Assembly (NCBI GenBank): GCA_029718625.1
Contig: CM056383.1
Span: forward strand, 64,604,849-64,668,848
Length of the DNA: 64,000 bases
Direction of reading: 5' to 3'
DNA from: Synaphobranchus kaupii
Taxonomy: Eukaryota; Chordata; Actinopteri; Anguilliformes; Synaphobranchidae
The translations under genes were made by a program, and so were the position numbers. Below, one piece after another: positions 54,966 to 64,000 of this stretch (positions are counted from its first letter, which is position 1; each line of letters opens with the position of its first letter). Under the pieces are notes generated by a model. That model ran no database searches. It saw only the letters and a program-made list of their open reading frames with translations, and was not told the DNA's origin.

Positions 54966-56979
54966 AACAATTACACAGTCACTGGACACCACGGCAGTTA
55001 TGCAATAGCTAATCTCTCTTGACAGATGTTCATATAAATGTATAGATGTCATCGTCTGTGTTTCTGTTTTCTCCTGCGTAAGCAGCAGGTAGCTATGCCT
55101 TTATGACTCAAAACCCTAACCTGCTCCACCATAATTGACACAAGCTGACTTATAACCAGAACGATAGTATCTTCTGGCTATTGCTCAGGCAAGCCATTAG
55201 CCAGTAGCGAACAAGCTGTGGGCCATGTTTGAAAGATTCAACTTTTGCCGTAAGCTGTCAGCAGCTAAGCTAATACGCCCCGCTTGTGTCATGGTTTGCA
55301 CCCGTCTTTCCTTTGTTCTACGGTCGTTTGTTCTTTTCTGTTCGACGGGGAAATCTATCCGATTTTTCGGTATTCCACGCCGGGGTTTCCGTTCTTTTCA
55401 GCACTTAGTGAGTGCACCTGTTCCTGCTTCTATTTAAGCCTAGGATTTCCTTCTTCTGGTGCTTGGTTGTCATTTGCTCATTTTGACTTTAAGCCGGTAA
55501 GGTATATGTAGGCACTCTAAGGGGACCTCTTTCCTTCATTGCCCTGCTTTGGAGTTACGAGGGACTTGCCTTTTTGTGCGTTAGACACACATAGGATACA
55601 CATTTCCTTTGCTTTTTATGTCCCTCGCTCCTGCTACCGCTCTGGTCTCTCTGAGACAACCTTCCTTTCTGTACCTCTCTTTATTTCATTGTTTTCTCTC
55701 TATCGAGAGTGAGAGGCATTTTTCTTTATTTTTCGCTATTATTTCTCCCTTTTTCATTCTCCTTTGTATAGCTTTGAGAGTAGGAGCTGTTTTTTCTTTG
55801 TTTTTTTCTCTCCCTTAATTCGCGGATTCTGTCCCGCCTCATTGGTGTACTTAATTGGACACTTAAAGAATCCTTTTAGTTGGACCTCCGACTCATTTGC
55901 CTCCCCCTTACAGCTTGTCCAGTAAATATTTCAAGGCGTTGCAGTGGTTTGAAACCTTGAATAGAACGTATACTGCTATTTTGAGAAATAATCCTGTTCA
56001 AAAGTTTGTCCGTAATCTCCATTGCATTCACGTTCGAAGAGATTCCTATTGGACTAGAAACACAACAGAACTTCCGGAAGGGAGGGCTCTTCCTATGGAT
56101 ATGGTAGCTGGTACTTCCGAGCTCTGAGATTCACTGAACGCTCCCAGAGGCTAAATCATTTAGCCGATGGGTTCCGAGATTGTGCAATAGCTAATGTTAT
56201 GGGAACAGGTATCCCATGGCCATTTGTCAAGCAAAGAACAAAGTTTTAATGCAGAATATCATCTGGTTAAGATCGCATTGTTGCATTAATGTAAAAAAAA
56301 ATATATAAATAAGTGTGCCAGGCTACATGTTTTCACAAACGTTTGTTTTAAAGACGGTCATACAGAAAAGCCGACATAGTTCGGTAGGCTATCGCTACCA
56401 CTGCACATACAGTTACAGTAGGCTACATCCATGCGTAGCGTAGGCCTACCTATGCTGTCATTTCTTTATTCATTTCTGACAAAAAAACATGCTCTGTTCA
56501 CTTTATGCTTTTCACACATAACACAATGTGACCATAAAAATTATGTAGGCCTACTAGAAACATGAAGAATTTATGATAATATATTAAGAATTGATGATAG
56601 CCTACTATAAGATGCAATCCCTTAACAGATCTGGTTTATAAACCGTCAATTCCCCAAACATATCTGTTTCATGGTTAGTCATTTAAAAAAATGACACTAT
56701 CCTCCGAACATAGCTCTCGTCTACGCTACTCTGCAGACAATGTAGCTGACTGCAAACACTTTTAATTATAATAATAATCAGAATAATAATCTCTGGTAGG
56801 CTACTTTCTTAGTAGCAGGCCTAGCTATTGTCTTCTTTCTGGCTAAGATTCCTGGGAAATATTCCGTTGTCCAATTAAGCTTGTTAGCTAACGTTAGTTT
56901 TGCCAGAGAAACATCACTCAGCTGCCAGTCAGGAAGCAGGTACAAGCTAGGCTAACGAAGCGAATCAACATGCCTTATA
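54966..56979. other. Unassigned, pyrimidine-rich; possible insertion
   Basis: TGCAATAGCTAAT occurs at 55001-55013 and 56183-56195, bracketing 1.17 kb. The bracketed DNA is unusually pyrimidine-rich on the plus strand (55380-55830), has a TATTTAAGCC TATA-like site at 55431 and a small open frame to 56127. A retroelement leader or solo insertion is possible. A poly(A) tail and LTR were not seen. Confidence 0.3.
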
Positions 56980-57379
56980 CAGTTGAAGTCAAAAGTTTAC
57001 ATACACCTTAGCCAAATCCATTTCAACTCAGTTTTTCACAATTCCTGACATTTAATCCAAGTAAACATTCCCTGTCTTAGGCCAGTTAGGATCACAACTT
57101 TATTTTAAGAATGCGAAATGTCAGAATAATAGTAGAGAGAATGATTTATTTCAGCTTTTATTTCTTTCATCACATTCCCAGTGGGTCAGAAGTTTACATA
57201 CACTCTGTTAGTATTTGGTAGCATTGCCTTTAAATTGATTAACTTGGGTCAAATGTTTTGTGTAGCCTTCCAGAAGCTTCTCACAATAAGTTGCTGGAAT
57301 TTGGTGGAATTTTGGCCCATTCCTCCTGACAGAACTGGTGTAACTGAGTCAGGTTTGTAGGCATCCTTGCTTGCACATG

Positions 57380-57650
57380 CTTTTTCAGTTCTGCCTACAA
57401 ATTTTCGATTGGATTGAGATCTTTGTCCCCCTGTGCAGTTGCAAACTGTAGTCTGCCTTTTTTATGGCGGTTTTGGAGTAGTGGCTTCTTCCTTGCTGAG
57501 CAGCCTTTCAGGTTATGTCGATATAGAACTTGTTTTACTGTGGATATAGATACTTTTGTACCTGTTCCCTCCAGCATCATCACAAGGTCCTTTTCTGTTG
57601 TTCTGGGATTGATTTGCACTTTTCGCATCAAAGCACGTTTATCTCTAGGA
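57380..57650 (-). pseudogene. Sleeping Beauty-like transposase, C-side part
   Basis: The minus strand reads MRKVQINPRTTEKDLVMMLE, then GTKVSISTVKQVLYRHNLKG and SARKKPLLQNRHKKGRLQFA (the second HTH and nuclear localisation region). It then jumps directly from TAQGDKD to LNPIENL, followed by a stop. The deletion removes both catalytic aspartates and leaves only the final glutamate motif. The first part of the protein is at 58490-58645, separated by a LINE. Confidence 0.88.
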
Positions 57651-57791
57651 CATTTACATTTACATTTACATTTTAGACATTTGGCAGACGCTCTTATCCA
57701 GAGCGACGTACATTAGTGCATTTTCCAACCTGAAACAAGTGCGTTAAAACCACCCTAAAAGGTAAATACGAATTCAAACACAGGCGCAGTC

Positions 57792-57826
<35 letters not shown>

Positions 57827-58322
57827 GGGGGGGGGACCACACAATATCAATCATTGGCATGCACAACAGTAAGCCAATAAGTAACCTTACAAGTACTAAA
57901 CTAGAAGCTTGAAACACTTAAACAAGGATTTATAAAACACAATCAAGGGAGGTCACAAGGAGGTAGGGAGGGGTGGAGAGAGGTGCAGCTTAAAGAGGTG
58001 AGTCTTCAATCTGCGCTTGAAGGCGGTCAGACTTTCTGTTGTTCTGACCTCCACGGGGAGCTCATTCCACCACCGTGGGGCCAGGACAGACAGACGTCGA
58101 GACCGGGTGCTAGTATGAAGTGGGGGGGGTACCAGTCGTCCTGAGGAGGCGGAACGCAGGGATCTGGTAGGTGTGTAGGGTCTGATGAGCTTTTGGAGGT
58201 ATGGAGGGGCTGATCCTCGGACTGCCTGGAAGGCGAGCACCAATGTTTTGAATTTGATGCGAGCCATCACAGGTAGCCAGTGGAGGTCAATGAGCAGGGG
58301 GGGTGACATGGGAGTGTCGGGG
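57651..58322 (-). mobile_element. L2/CR1-type LINE 3' end inside the Tc1 element
   Basis: In minus-strand sense it ends with the repeat tail ATGTAAATGTAAATGTAAAT, typical of fish L2-like elements, and contains GTACGTCGCTCTGGATAAGA and CGTCTGCCAAATGTC upstream of the tail. A run of about 30 T and 10 G (57797-57838) lies in the 3' untranslated part. It was inserted into the transposase gene between the codons around LSP and RDK. Confidence 0.85.
57953..58309 (-). pseudogene. LINE ORF2 C-terminus
   Basis: A 118-codon open frame reads [80 protein letters not shown] and AFKRRLKTHLFKL. The HWLPV-RI-FK, G-AP-YL, W-LP and FK-LKT-LF pattern is the C-terminal tail of fish L2/CR1-type reverse transcriptase proteins. 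The polymerase domain is missing. No stops interrupt this tail. Confidence 0.88.
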
Positions 58323-58337
58323 GAGGTTGAAGACGTG

Positions 58338-58730
58338 AATTGACATTATTTGAGTCAATTGGAGGTGTACCTGTTGATGTATTTTAAGGCCTACCTTCAA
58401 ACTCAGTGCCTCTTTGCTTGACATCATGGGAAAATCAAAAGAAATCAGCCAAGACCTCAGAAAGGAGACAGAAAGCGTCTCCTTCCTGAGCGGTATGACG
58501 GCTGCATGGTCCCATGGTGTTTATACTTGTGTTTATACTATACTTTATACCTTCAGGCATTTGTAAATTGCTCCCAAGGATGGACCAGACTTTTGGAGGT
58601 CTTCTTTCTGAGGTCTTGGCTGATTTCTTTTGATTTTCCCATGATGTCAAGCAAAGAGGCACTGAGTTTGAAGGTAGGCCTTAAAATACATCAACAGGTA
58701 CACCTCCAATTGACTCAAATAATGTCAATT
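58338..58730. repeat. Inverted duplication beside the LINE 5' junction
   Basis: The segment 58338-58463 is the reverse complement of 58605-58730: TTGACATTATTTGAGTCAAT, GTACCTGTTGATGTATTTTA, and GACATCATGGGAAAATCAAA carrying the transposase start codon. It joins the LINE's 5' end to inverted Tc1 sequence. Confidence 0.9.
58490..58645 (-). pseudogene. Sleeping Beauty-like transposase, N-terminal part
   Basis: Reads [13 protein letters not shown], then [18 protein letters not shown], the first HTH, followed by stops and remnants of the HHG...RSGRR linker ([14 protein letters not shown]). The frame is broken. It continues at 57650 after the LINE. Confidence 0.8.
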
Positions 58731-58931
58731 AGCCTATCAGAAGTTTCTAAAGCCATGACATCATTTTCTGGAATTTTAAAAGTGAAATAATCTGTCTGTA
58801 AACAATTGTTGGAAAAATTACTTGTGTCATGCACAAAGTAGATGTCCTAACTGACTTGCCAACACTATAGTTTGCTAACATGAAATCTGTGGAGTGGTTA
58901 AAAATGAGTTTTAATGACTTCAACCTAAGTG

Positions 58932-61900
58932 AATGACGCTCGCCCACGTTCACTGACAATTCGAGCCCTGGGTCTGGGGCATTGTAACAACACTGTATAC
59001 TAATTAGTCCTAGAAAACATCATTAATTATTTGATAGTCATCACCAAATGGAAATTATAGGTCCATGTGTCCATGTTTTGTATGAGGGGGGTCTGCGACA
59101 GAAGAAAAAAAAAGAAATCATATCTATTAATTCTGAGCAAGAACATAGTGACCCAAACATGTTAGGGGAACAGAACATACCCTTGTTGCGCTGTAGTGCT
59201 CAAGCATTTCTCATAAAAAATTGTCTTGCTTTCAAATATCTAATAATAAAGATCAGTGCTGTGCCTGAATTGAATTTGTCAAAAATAAATAAATAAATAA
59301 ATAAATAAAAATGTGACCTGTCCATTGATTCAAATGCATTTTATTTATATTTTTCACTTTTTAGTTGTACCCTTTATAGGAAGGATGAAAGGCAGTGCAC
59401 TATATTGCATTTAAATCATATTTAATAAAATACTTTTATGGGCAGTAGTACATACAAAAACACTTCAACATACTGCATTGTCAGAGACCTGTAGTCTTTG
59501 AAACTGGTGGCAATTTGGCAAAAGGCTCCCAACTGTGTTCTGTCGTGCTATTTACTGTGCACTGCCATTTAATGACTGGTGAAGAAAACCTCTCAAGCAT
59601 CAAAAGCAAGTCAATGTAACTGAACCATATGAACTGCTGGCCTAAGTAAATTCCCTTAAAAAAGAATAATCGTGTTCTCTCACAACACAAGTTCTTGATG
59701 TAATAAATTGAAAGGGAAATCAATATTTACAGCAACAGGACAGAGGTTTAAAAAGGAACTGTCCTGCATGTCACTTTTTTGAAATTGTAATAAACTTTAT
59801 GGTTTGACTTGCTGGTAATCAACCAAGCTAATAGCTACTCACAGCATTAAAAATGCAGTCTTCATCTATCATTGATCATGCATGTTTTCTGTAATGTGCA
59901 TCATTCACAGATCCCAAAAAATAATAAATACATAAATAAATGCATGTGCAATATTTAGATATAGAGTCCTGTTACGCACATTTCCATCCAGTTTTTCTTA
60001 GTCAGTACAGCCACAATGTATACAGTATATAAATTCACTGTGGCTGATGTGAAGGGCTTCATAGAGGTGTCAATGAGGTTGCAGCTGGGGAATGAGGCTC
60101 CCACAACAGAGAGAAAATTCAATTTAATCCCTACTCTCTGGGAGGATACGGTCCCAGCCAGAAGTAATATTGAGTGGACCTGGTCCCAGGTCCTGGGTTT
60201 CATTGAAATGCATAACTCACCACTGTGGAGCTATATTTTTTTCATCATAAGAAGGTGAGGCACAGTGCATCAGGAAAATAATAAATATTTAAAAAGAATT
60301 AAATGAATGGGAGTCCATTAGGGTCTCATTCCTGTCTGCACTAAAGGAATATGACAGAAATTGTACATGCACTGTCATGTAGTGATTGGACTGGAGCAAT
60401 GAGAGACCAAGGGCCAAGAGAGATATGGCCATGATTTACTTTTTTGTTTGTAAGTGAACACTTTTGGGAAATTGGAGGCTTTAACATTTCTCTTTTTAAA
60501 GAACTTCAATACTAGGTTAGATTGAAACTGAACTGACACCTTTGGGATTTATTTTAAAAAAAAGACTGTTTACCCTCAAGGTCATACTTTTCATAGTAAC
60601 TGTATAGCAAACAGGCCTGGATTCAATATTTGTTTTACTATTTTCTTCAAAAACATATTTTAGCAATCACCAAAATCAATCAATGCATTCCATTACCCTT
60701 AACTTCAGAAGCAAATTAATCGCAGTATAGAATGCGATCTTAATAGACAGAAAAACCCATGAAAATGTCAGCAGAGTAAAAACAAGTCATATTTAGTTAA
60801 ATGTGCTGCTAAGAGACAAGTACAAATACAATGGTGGTTTGAACGAATACCACCCATGGTCCTCCATTTGGTAATTTCAGAGTTACAATCCATTTCACAT
60901 AGCGAACAGCTGGGCCATTCAACCAAGCAATCAAATTATGCCTTCGTGTTGTTCTTCATAACACCAAATAGCAGCTCATCTCTCTCACTCCTTTTCAGAA
61001 GGACTGGTGGGATATCAGTGATTACAAAAGCAACCCCTGTGAAAAGGCACAGCCATGAATACATGTATTTCTGCATTGTATTTGAAACAGAAGTCTGTAC
61101 TTCACATCAAACTGTTAAAATCAGACAAGCTTGTCAAGTGTTACTTCCTGTGGAATATAATTACGTAAAGTGCCTTCGTTTTTAGAGAGCCATTTGGAAA
61201 AAAATTACAGTAAACATCAGGAATGGCATTGCTCCCTCCTCTTGTCACAGTAACCTCCTTGGGTGTTTTTTCACAGACTTTTCACAGAAAGTGAGGAGCT
61301 TGCACTTAATGGCATGCTTTGCGTTCATGAATTACAAAAACATGACATGACATCAGGCTGGTATTATAAATAGTTTACTGACTTAGACACTTGTTATGAG
61401 TGAGATCAAGTACCTTCGATGAAGCCTTTATCTGATGACACAAGGAAAGGCAGCTGGTGCCTCAAGTTGGTTTCTAGTTCTGGCCTTCTTTGCACTGTAT
61501 CGGTTTGGCTTCCAGTGTCTTCCAGTCTTTGAATGGCAGTTGTATTCTGAACACTTTGGTTAGTGACATGTTCAATGTTAGCATACTATTCATGTAACTG
61601 AATGCAATACAACTCTAAGACAGCTTCAAGTGTTAAATATTATCACTCCAGGGGATTTCCCTCTTGGAAATAGGCATCAGTTAAGCTGAAAGTGCCACTT
61701 TTCTATGTGTGAACGATGACCCTCTTGTTAGACAAAAGAAGAGCTGGGACATGCTCACCACTGAGCATTAAAAAATATGGAAAAACCAATTCATCATTCC
61801 TTTCACTAGAAACAAAAACAGCCATAAATCAAAGAGAAGGATGAGGAGCCTTATCTGGCTAACTTCACGGCTAAGGTAGCTTGACTTTCCCTCCCTCCAG

Positions 61901-62760
61901 AGATTGCCCAAGGCTACACTGTCACAACAGCTATGAAATGAAAACAAAATATTTAGCCTCAGAATGGAATGCAAGTTCAGTTATGGTTTATAAGCATAGC
62001 TATGTGGAAATATGTGGAAGGGCATTAATATACAGATTGCAGAACGTATGTACAGAATTGTGGTTCACGTTATAGTTCAAATATCTTCTGAAATAATGAA
62101 ACTGCACAACATGTACACACCTAATGGCATACACAACAGGGAGGCCTGCATAATTACATAAAATAAGATCTGACATGCTGAGAGAGAAATTCTGAATGTG
62201 CTAATATGAGTTTAAAATTTAAGTCTAAGTCCCATGCCAGCAAAGAATGAGCCATTATTGGGTGTCTGATCCAGAAAGCTAACGGAAGGGAATTCACGTT
62301 GGTCATTCTAAGTACAATGTAGACTGTGTTTATAATGATCATATTTTATCTCTGTTATGGGTACTCATCGTGGTTCAACTTAGACGGAGGAGGAGACGCT
62401 GCATCTCCGTAAACACTTGGAAAGCAGCAAACTGTTTTTTTTTACTGTAAACTTTCTACTTTTACTGTAGATGTGGCGCTAACTACACTGAGTAACCAAC
62501 AGAAGTACAGGGGATGGCTTGAATCACTGGCTGGTTTGTTTTATATGTCCACCATTTGTATTTATATTTATCTGAACCCTAGATATCTCTCCAAAAAAGT
62601 TCTTCTGGTTATCATTATCTTCCGGATTTCATTCTCCAGGCATTAATTTCTGGTGATTTCTGTGAAATTATATTGCATCATCCCAGTGTAGCGGATGAAA
62701 AGTTAATGTGTCAACACAGGCAATGGAGGAATCCAACAGAACTACTGTAACCTATTTCAA
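58932..62760. other. Unique AT-rich DNA with AAAT microsatellite
   Basis: An AAAT tetranucleotide run lies at 59283-59310. No transposon ends or recognisable genes; the small frames at 59048-59296 and 60016-60258 have no family resemblance. Parts near 59310-59760 and 60850-61200 may be conserved non-coding DNA. Confidence 0.35.
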
Positions 62761-63256
62761 AAAGGTTAAAGTGCAGACTTTCAGCTTTAATTTGAGGGGT
62801 TTTGCACCCATATCGGGTGAACCATCTAGCAATTGTAGCCATTTTTATACACAGCGCCCCCCATTTTAGGGTACGAAAAGTAATTGCAAAAATGAACATA
62901 AATTATACGTAACCTTTAAAGTCATCCATCCATATCTACTGCATATAAGGCAGCAGAGTGAGGGTTTGGGGCTCATTTGATACCTCAGACCCTTGATGAC
63001 TTGCATCCATTTAGCCAACCATGTGATCCATACTGTTCCAGCGTAATTTAAAGCCCCCCCCCCCCCCCAATTCCCATAGAGATCCATTCAAATGCAGAGA
63101 GGTTACAGTATCACTTCTTAGAGCACCAGAATAAGATATCAAGAGTATTTTGATGTTGCTGGGTCACAGACATCAGGAAGTCATGGCATACAAAGGATAT
63201 GCAACCAAGTATTAAATATGATGACTTTATTTAAGTTTATGTTAATTTGTCCAATT
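62761..63256. mobile_element. Palindromic Tc1-type element, rearranged copy
   Basis: GTTAAAGTGCAGACTTTCAG, the CATATCGGGTGAACCATC block and CCCCCCATTTTAGGGTACGA match the left arm of the 30318 element. The sequence then jumps directly (at about 62924) to the core CATCCATCCATATCTACTGC and runs through GACATCAGGAAGTCATGGCA of the right arm. It is cut off by the Tc1 remnant that follows. Confidence 0.85.
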
Positions 63257-63880
63257 AGTTTTCTTTATTATTACAATTTTTTTACAGTTTAGAATAATAA
63301 TAAAAAAATAAAAACTATGAAATAACATAAATGTCATTATGCAGTGACTAAAAAAGTGTTAAACAAATCAAAATGTATCTTATATTTTAGATTCTTCAAA
63401 GTAGCGAGCCTTGATACCAGCTTTGCACTCTTGGCATTCTCTCAACCAACTTCATGAGGTAGCCACCTGGGATGCTTTTCCAACAGTCTTGAAGGAATTC
63501 CCACATATGCTGAGCACTTGGCTGCTTTTCCTTCACTCTCTGGTCCAACTCATCCCAAAATGTGGTAGGTATGCTGGTTAAGTGTGCCTTCAATTGTAGA
63601 TAACTCGTCCAACAGTGTCACCAGCAAAACAACCCCACACCATCACCCCCCATGCTTCACAGTGGCAACGGTGAAGTTCTAAATGAAAACTACTTGTTGG
63701 GGGTGCATTTCAAAAACAATTTTTTCTTATTAAAATTTTTGTTTTGGAAAGAAATTCATACATAGGCATCAACTTCACTATATACATTTGTCTAAGAAAA
63801 AAAATTGAAGTATTTAAGCATAAGCCTTTAGATCAAAGAGAAAGTGTGTCCAAACTCAACTGTGTCCTTTTGACTGGTAC
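63257..63880 (-). mobile_element. Tc1-like remnant with GACTGGTACTG end
   Basis: The right end TTTTGACTGGTACTG|TA (63866-63882) matches the CAGTACCAGTCAAAA ends of a widespread fish Tc1 family. The left side keeps GTGTTAAACAAATCAAAATG sub-terminal sequence but not the terminus. The interior transposase is mostly deleted. Confidence 0.8.
63396..63660 (-). pseudogene. Tc1 transposase C-terminal fragment
   Basis: The minus strand reads FWDELDQRVKEKQPSAQHMW, then EFLQDCWKSIPGGYLMKLVE and RMPRVQSWYQG, the C-terminal stretch of Tc1 transposases after the glutamate motif. Just upstream (63610-63660) a short inner piece of the catalytic domain coding region remains, joined by a deletion. Confidence 0.8.
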
Positions 63881-63887
63881 TGTACAT

Positions 63888-63950
63888 ACATCCACACATA
63901 CATACAAACATACATACATGTGTATGTATGTATGTTTGTATGTATGTTAA
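63888..63950. repeat. CATA/TATG palindromic microsatellite
   Basis: ACATACATACAAACATACAT is followed by its complement ATGTATGTATGTTTGTATGT around a CATGTGTATG centre. Confidence 0.9.
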
Positions 63951-64000
63951 ATATAAAAAAAACATTTTGAAAATATGAAAAAATATTTTTATATTAAAAA

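Larger units (their letters stand above)
56980..58931 (-). mobile_element. Sleeping Beauty-like Tc1 transposon, damaged
   Basis: Starts CAGTTGAAGTCAAAAGTTTA after a TA (56978-56979). A second copy of the binding repeat (GGTCAGAAGTTTACATACAC) lies at 57183, giving the IR/DR end architecture of the salmonid-type group to which Sleeping Beauty belongs. The far end stops at TGACTTCAACCTAAG (58931), so the outer right repeat is lost. The gene runs on the minus strand and is broken by a LINE insertion and an internal deletion. Confidence 0.9.

Noticed and set aside
60016..60258. 80-residue frame with TVADVKGFIEVSMRLQLGNE
   Set aside because: Superficially protein-like but without splice signals, family match or neighbouring exons.

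Overview
The window looks like nuclear DNA of a bony fish (teleost). It is AT-rich and holds no complete, conserved host gene. It is dense in repeats typical of fish genomes: Tc1/mariner elements (one of the Sleeping Beauty type with two direct repeats per end), hAT-like miniature elements, TTAA-flanked elements, 5'-truncated LINEs of L1/Tx1 and L2/CR1 type, tRNA-headed SINE-like units, and dinucleotide and tetranucleotide microsatellites. I cannot name the species. The setting fits a gene desert or a very long intron.

Layout. 1-6.7 kb: an internally deleted Tc1-like element (1496-2401) beside older mariner debris, a diverged repeat (3800-4205) and one isolated exon-like open frame on the minus strand (4907-5107). 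6.7-9.1 kb: a minus-strand LINE split by a 1.8 kb TTAA-flanked element. 9.1-15 kb: mostly unique sequence with two clean hairpins, a 128 bp tandem duplication, a detached end of the 1.8 kb family (12017-12073) and a 0.3 kb MITE. 15-16.2 kb: a nearly palindromic TTAA element. 16.2-23.7 kb: a second LINE, cut in two by a 6.45 kb segment with matching ends. That segment carries a spliced plus-strand gene of the CCDC106-like family, minisatellites, nested MITEs and possible minus-strand exons.

23.7-35.8 kb: three copies of a long palindromic Tc1-type element (one with another Tc1 relic inside it), a 5'-truncated L1/Tx1 insertion with a clean target duplication (26405-27447), a GC-rich block (32.4-33 kb) and a mariner relic split by a MITE. 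35.8-44.2 kb: mostly unique DNA, nested MITEs and a 21 bp minisatellite. 44.2-45.3 kb: a hAT element with an 8 bp target duplication that holds a PIF1/Helitron-type helicase fragment. 45.3-57 kb: microsatellites, a Tc1 end, an unusual repeat cluster built on a GGGCGCCCTTTATCGGGC motif, and two tRNA-headed repeats. 57-64 kb: a Sleeping Beauty-like element broken by an L2-type LINE with an attached inverted duplication, then unique DNA, the last palindromic-element copy and a final Tc1 remnant.

No pathway or operon is present. The coding content is transposase, reverse transcriptase, helicase and CCDC106-like pieces belonging to mobile elements, nearly all broken. Several unique stretches could be conserved non-coding regulatory DNA, but that needs cross-species alignment.
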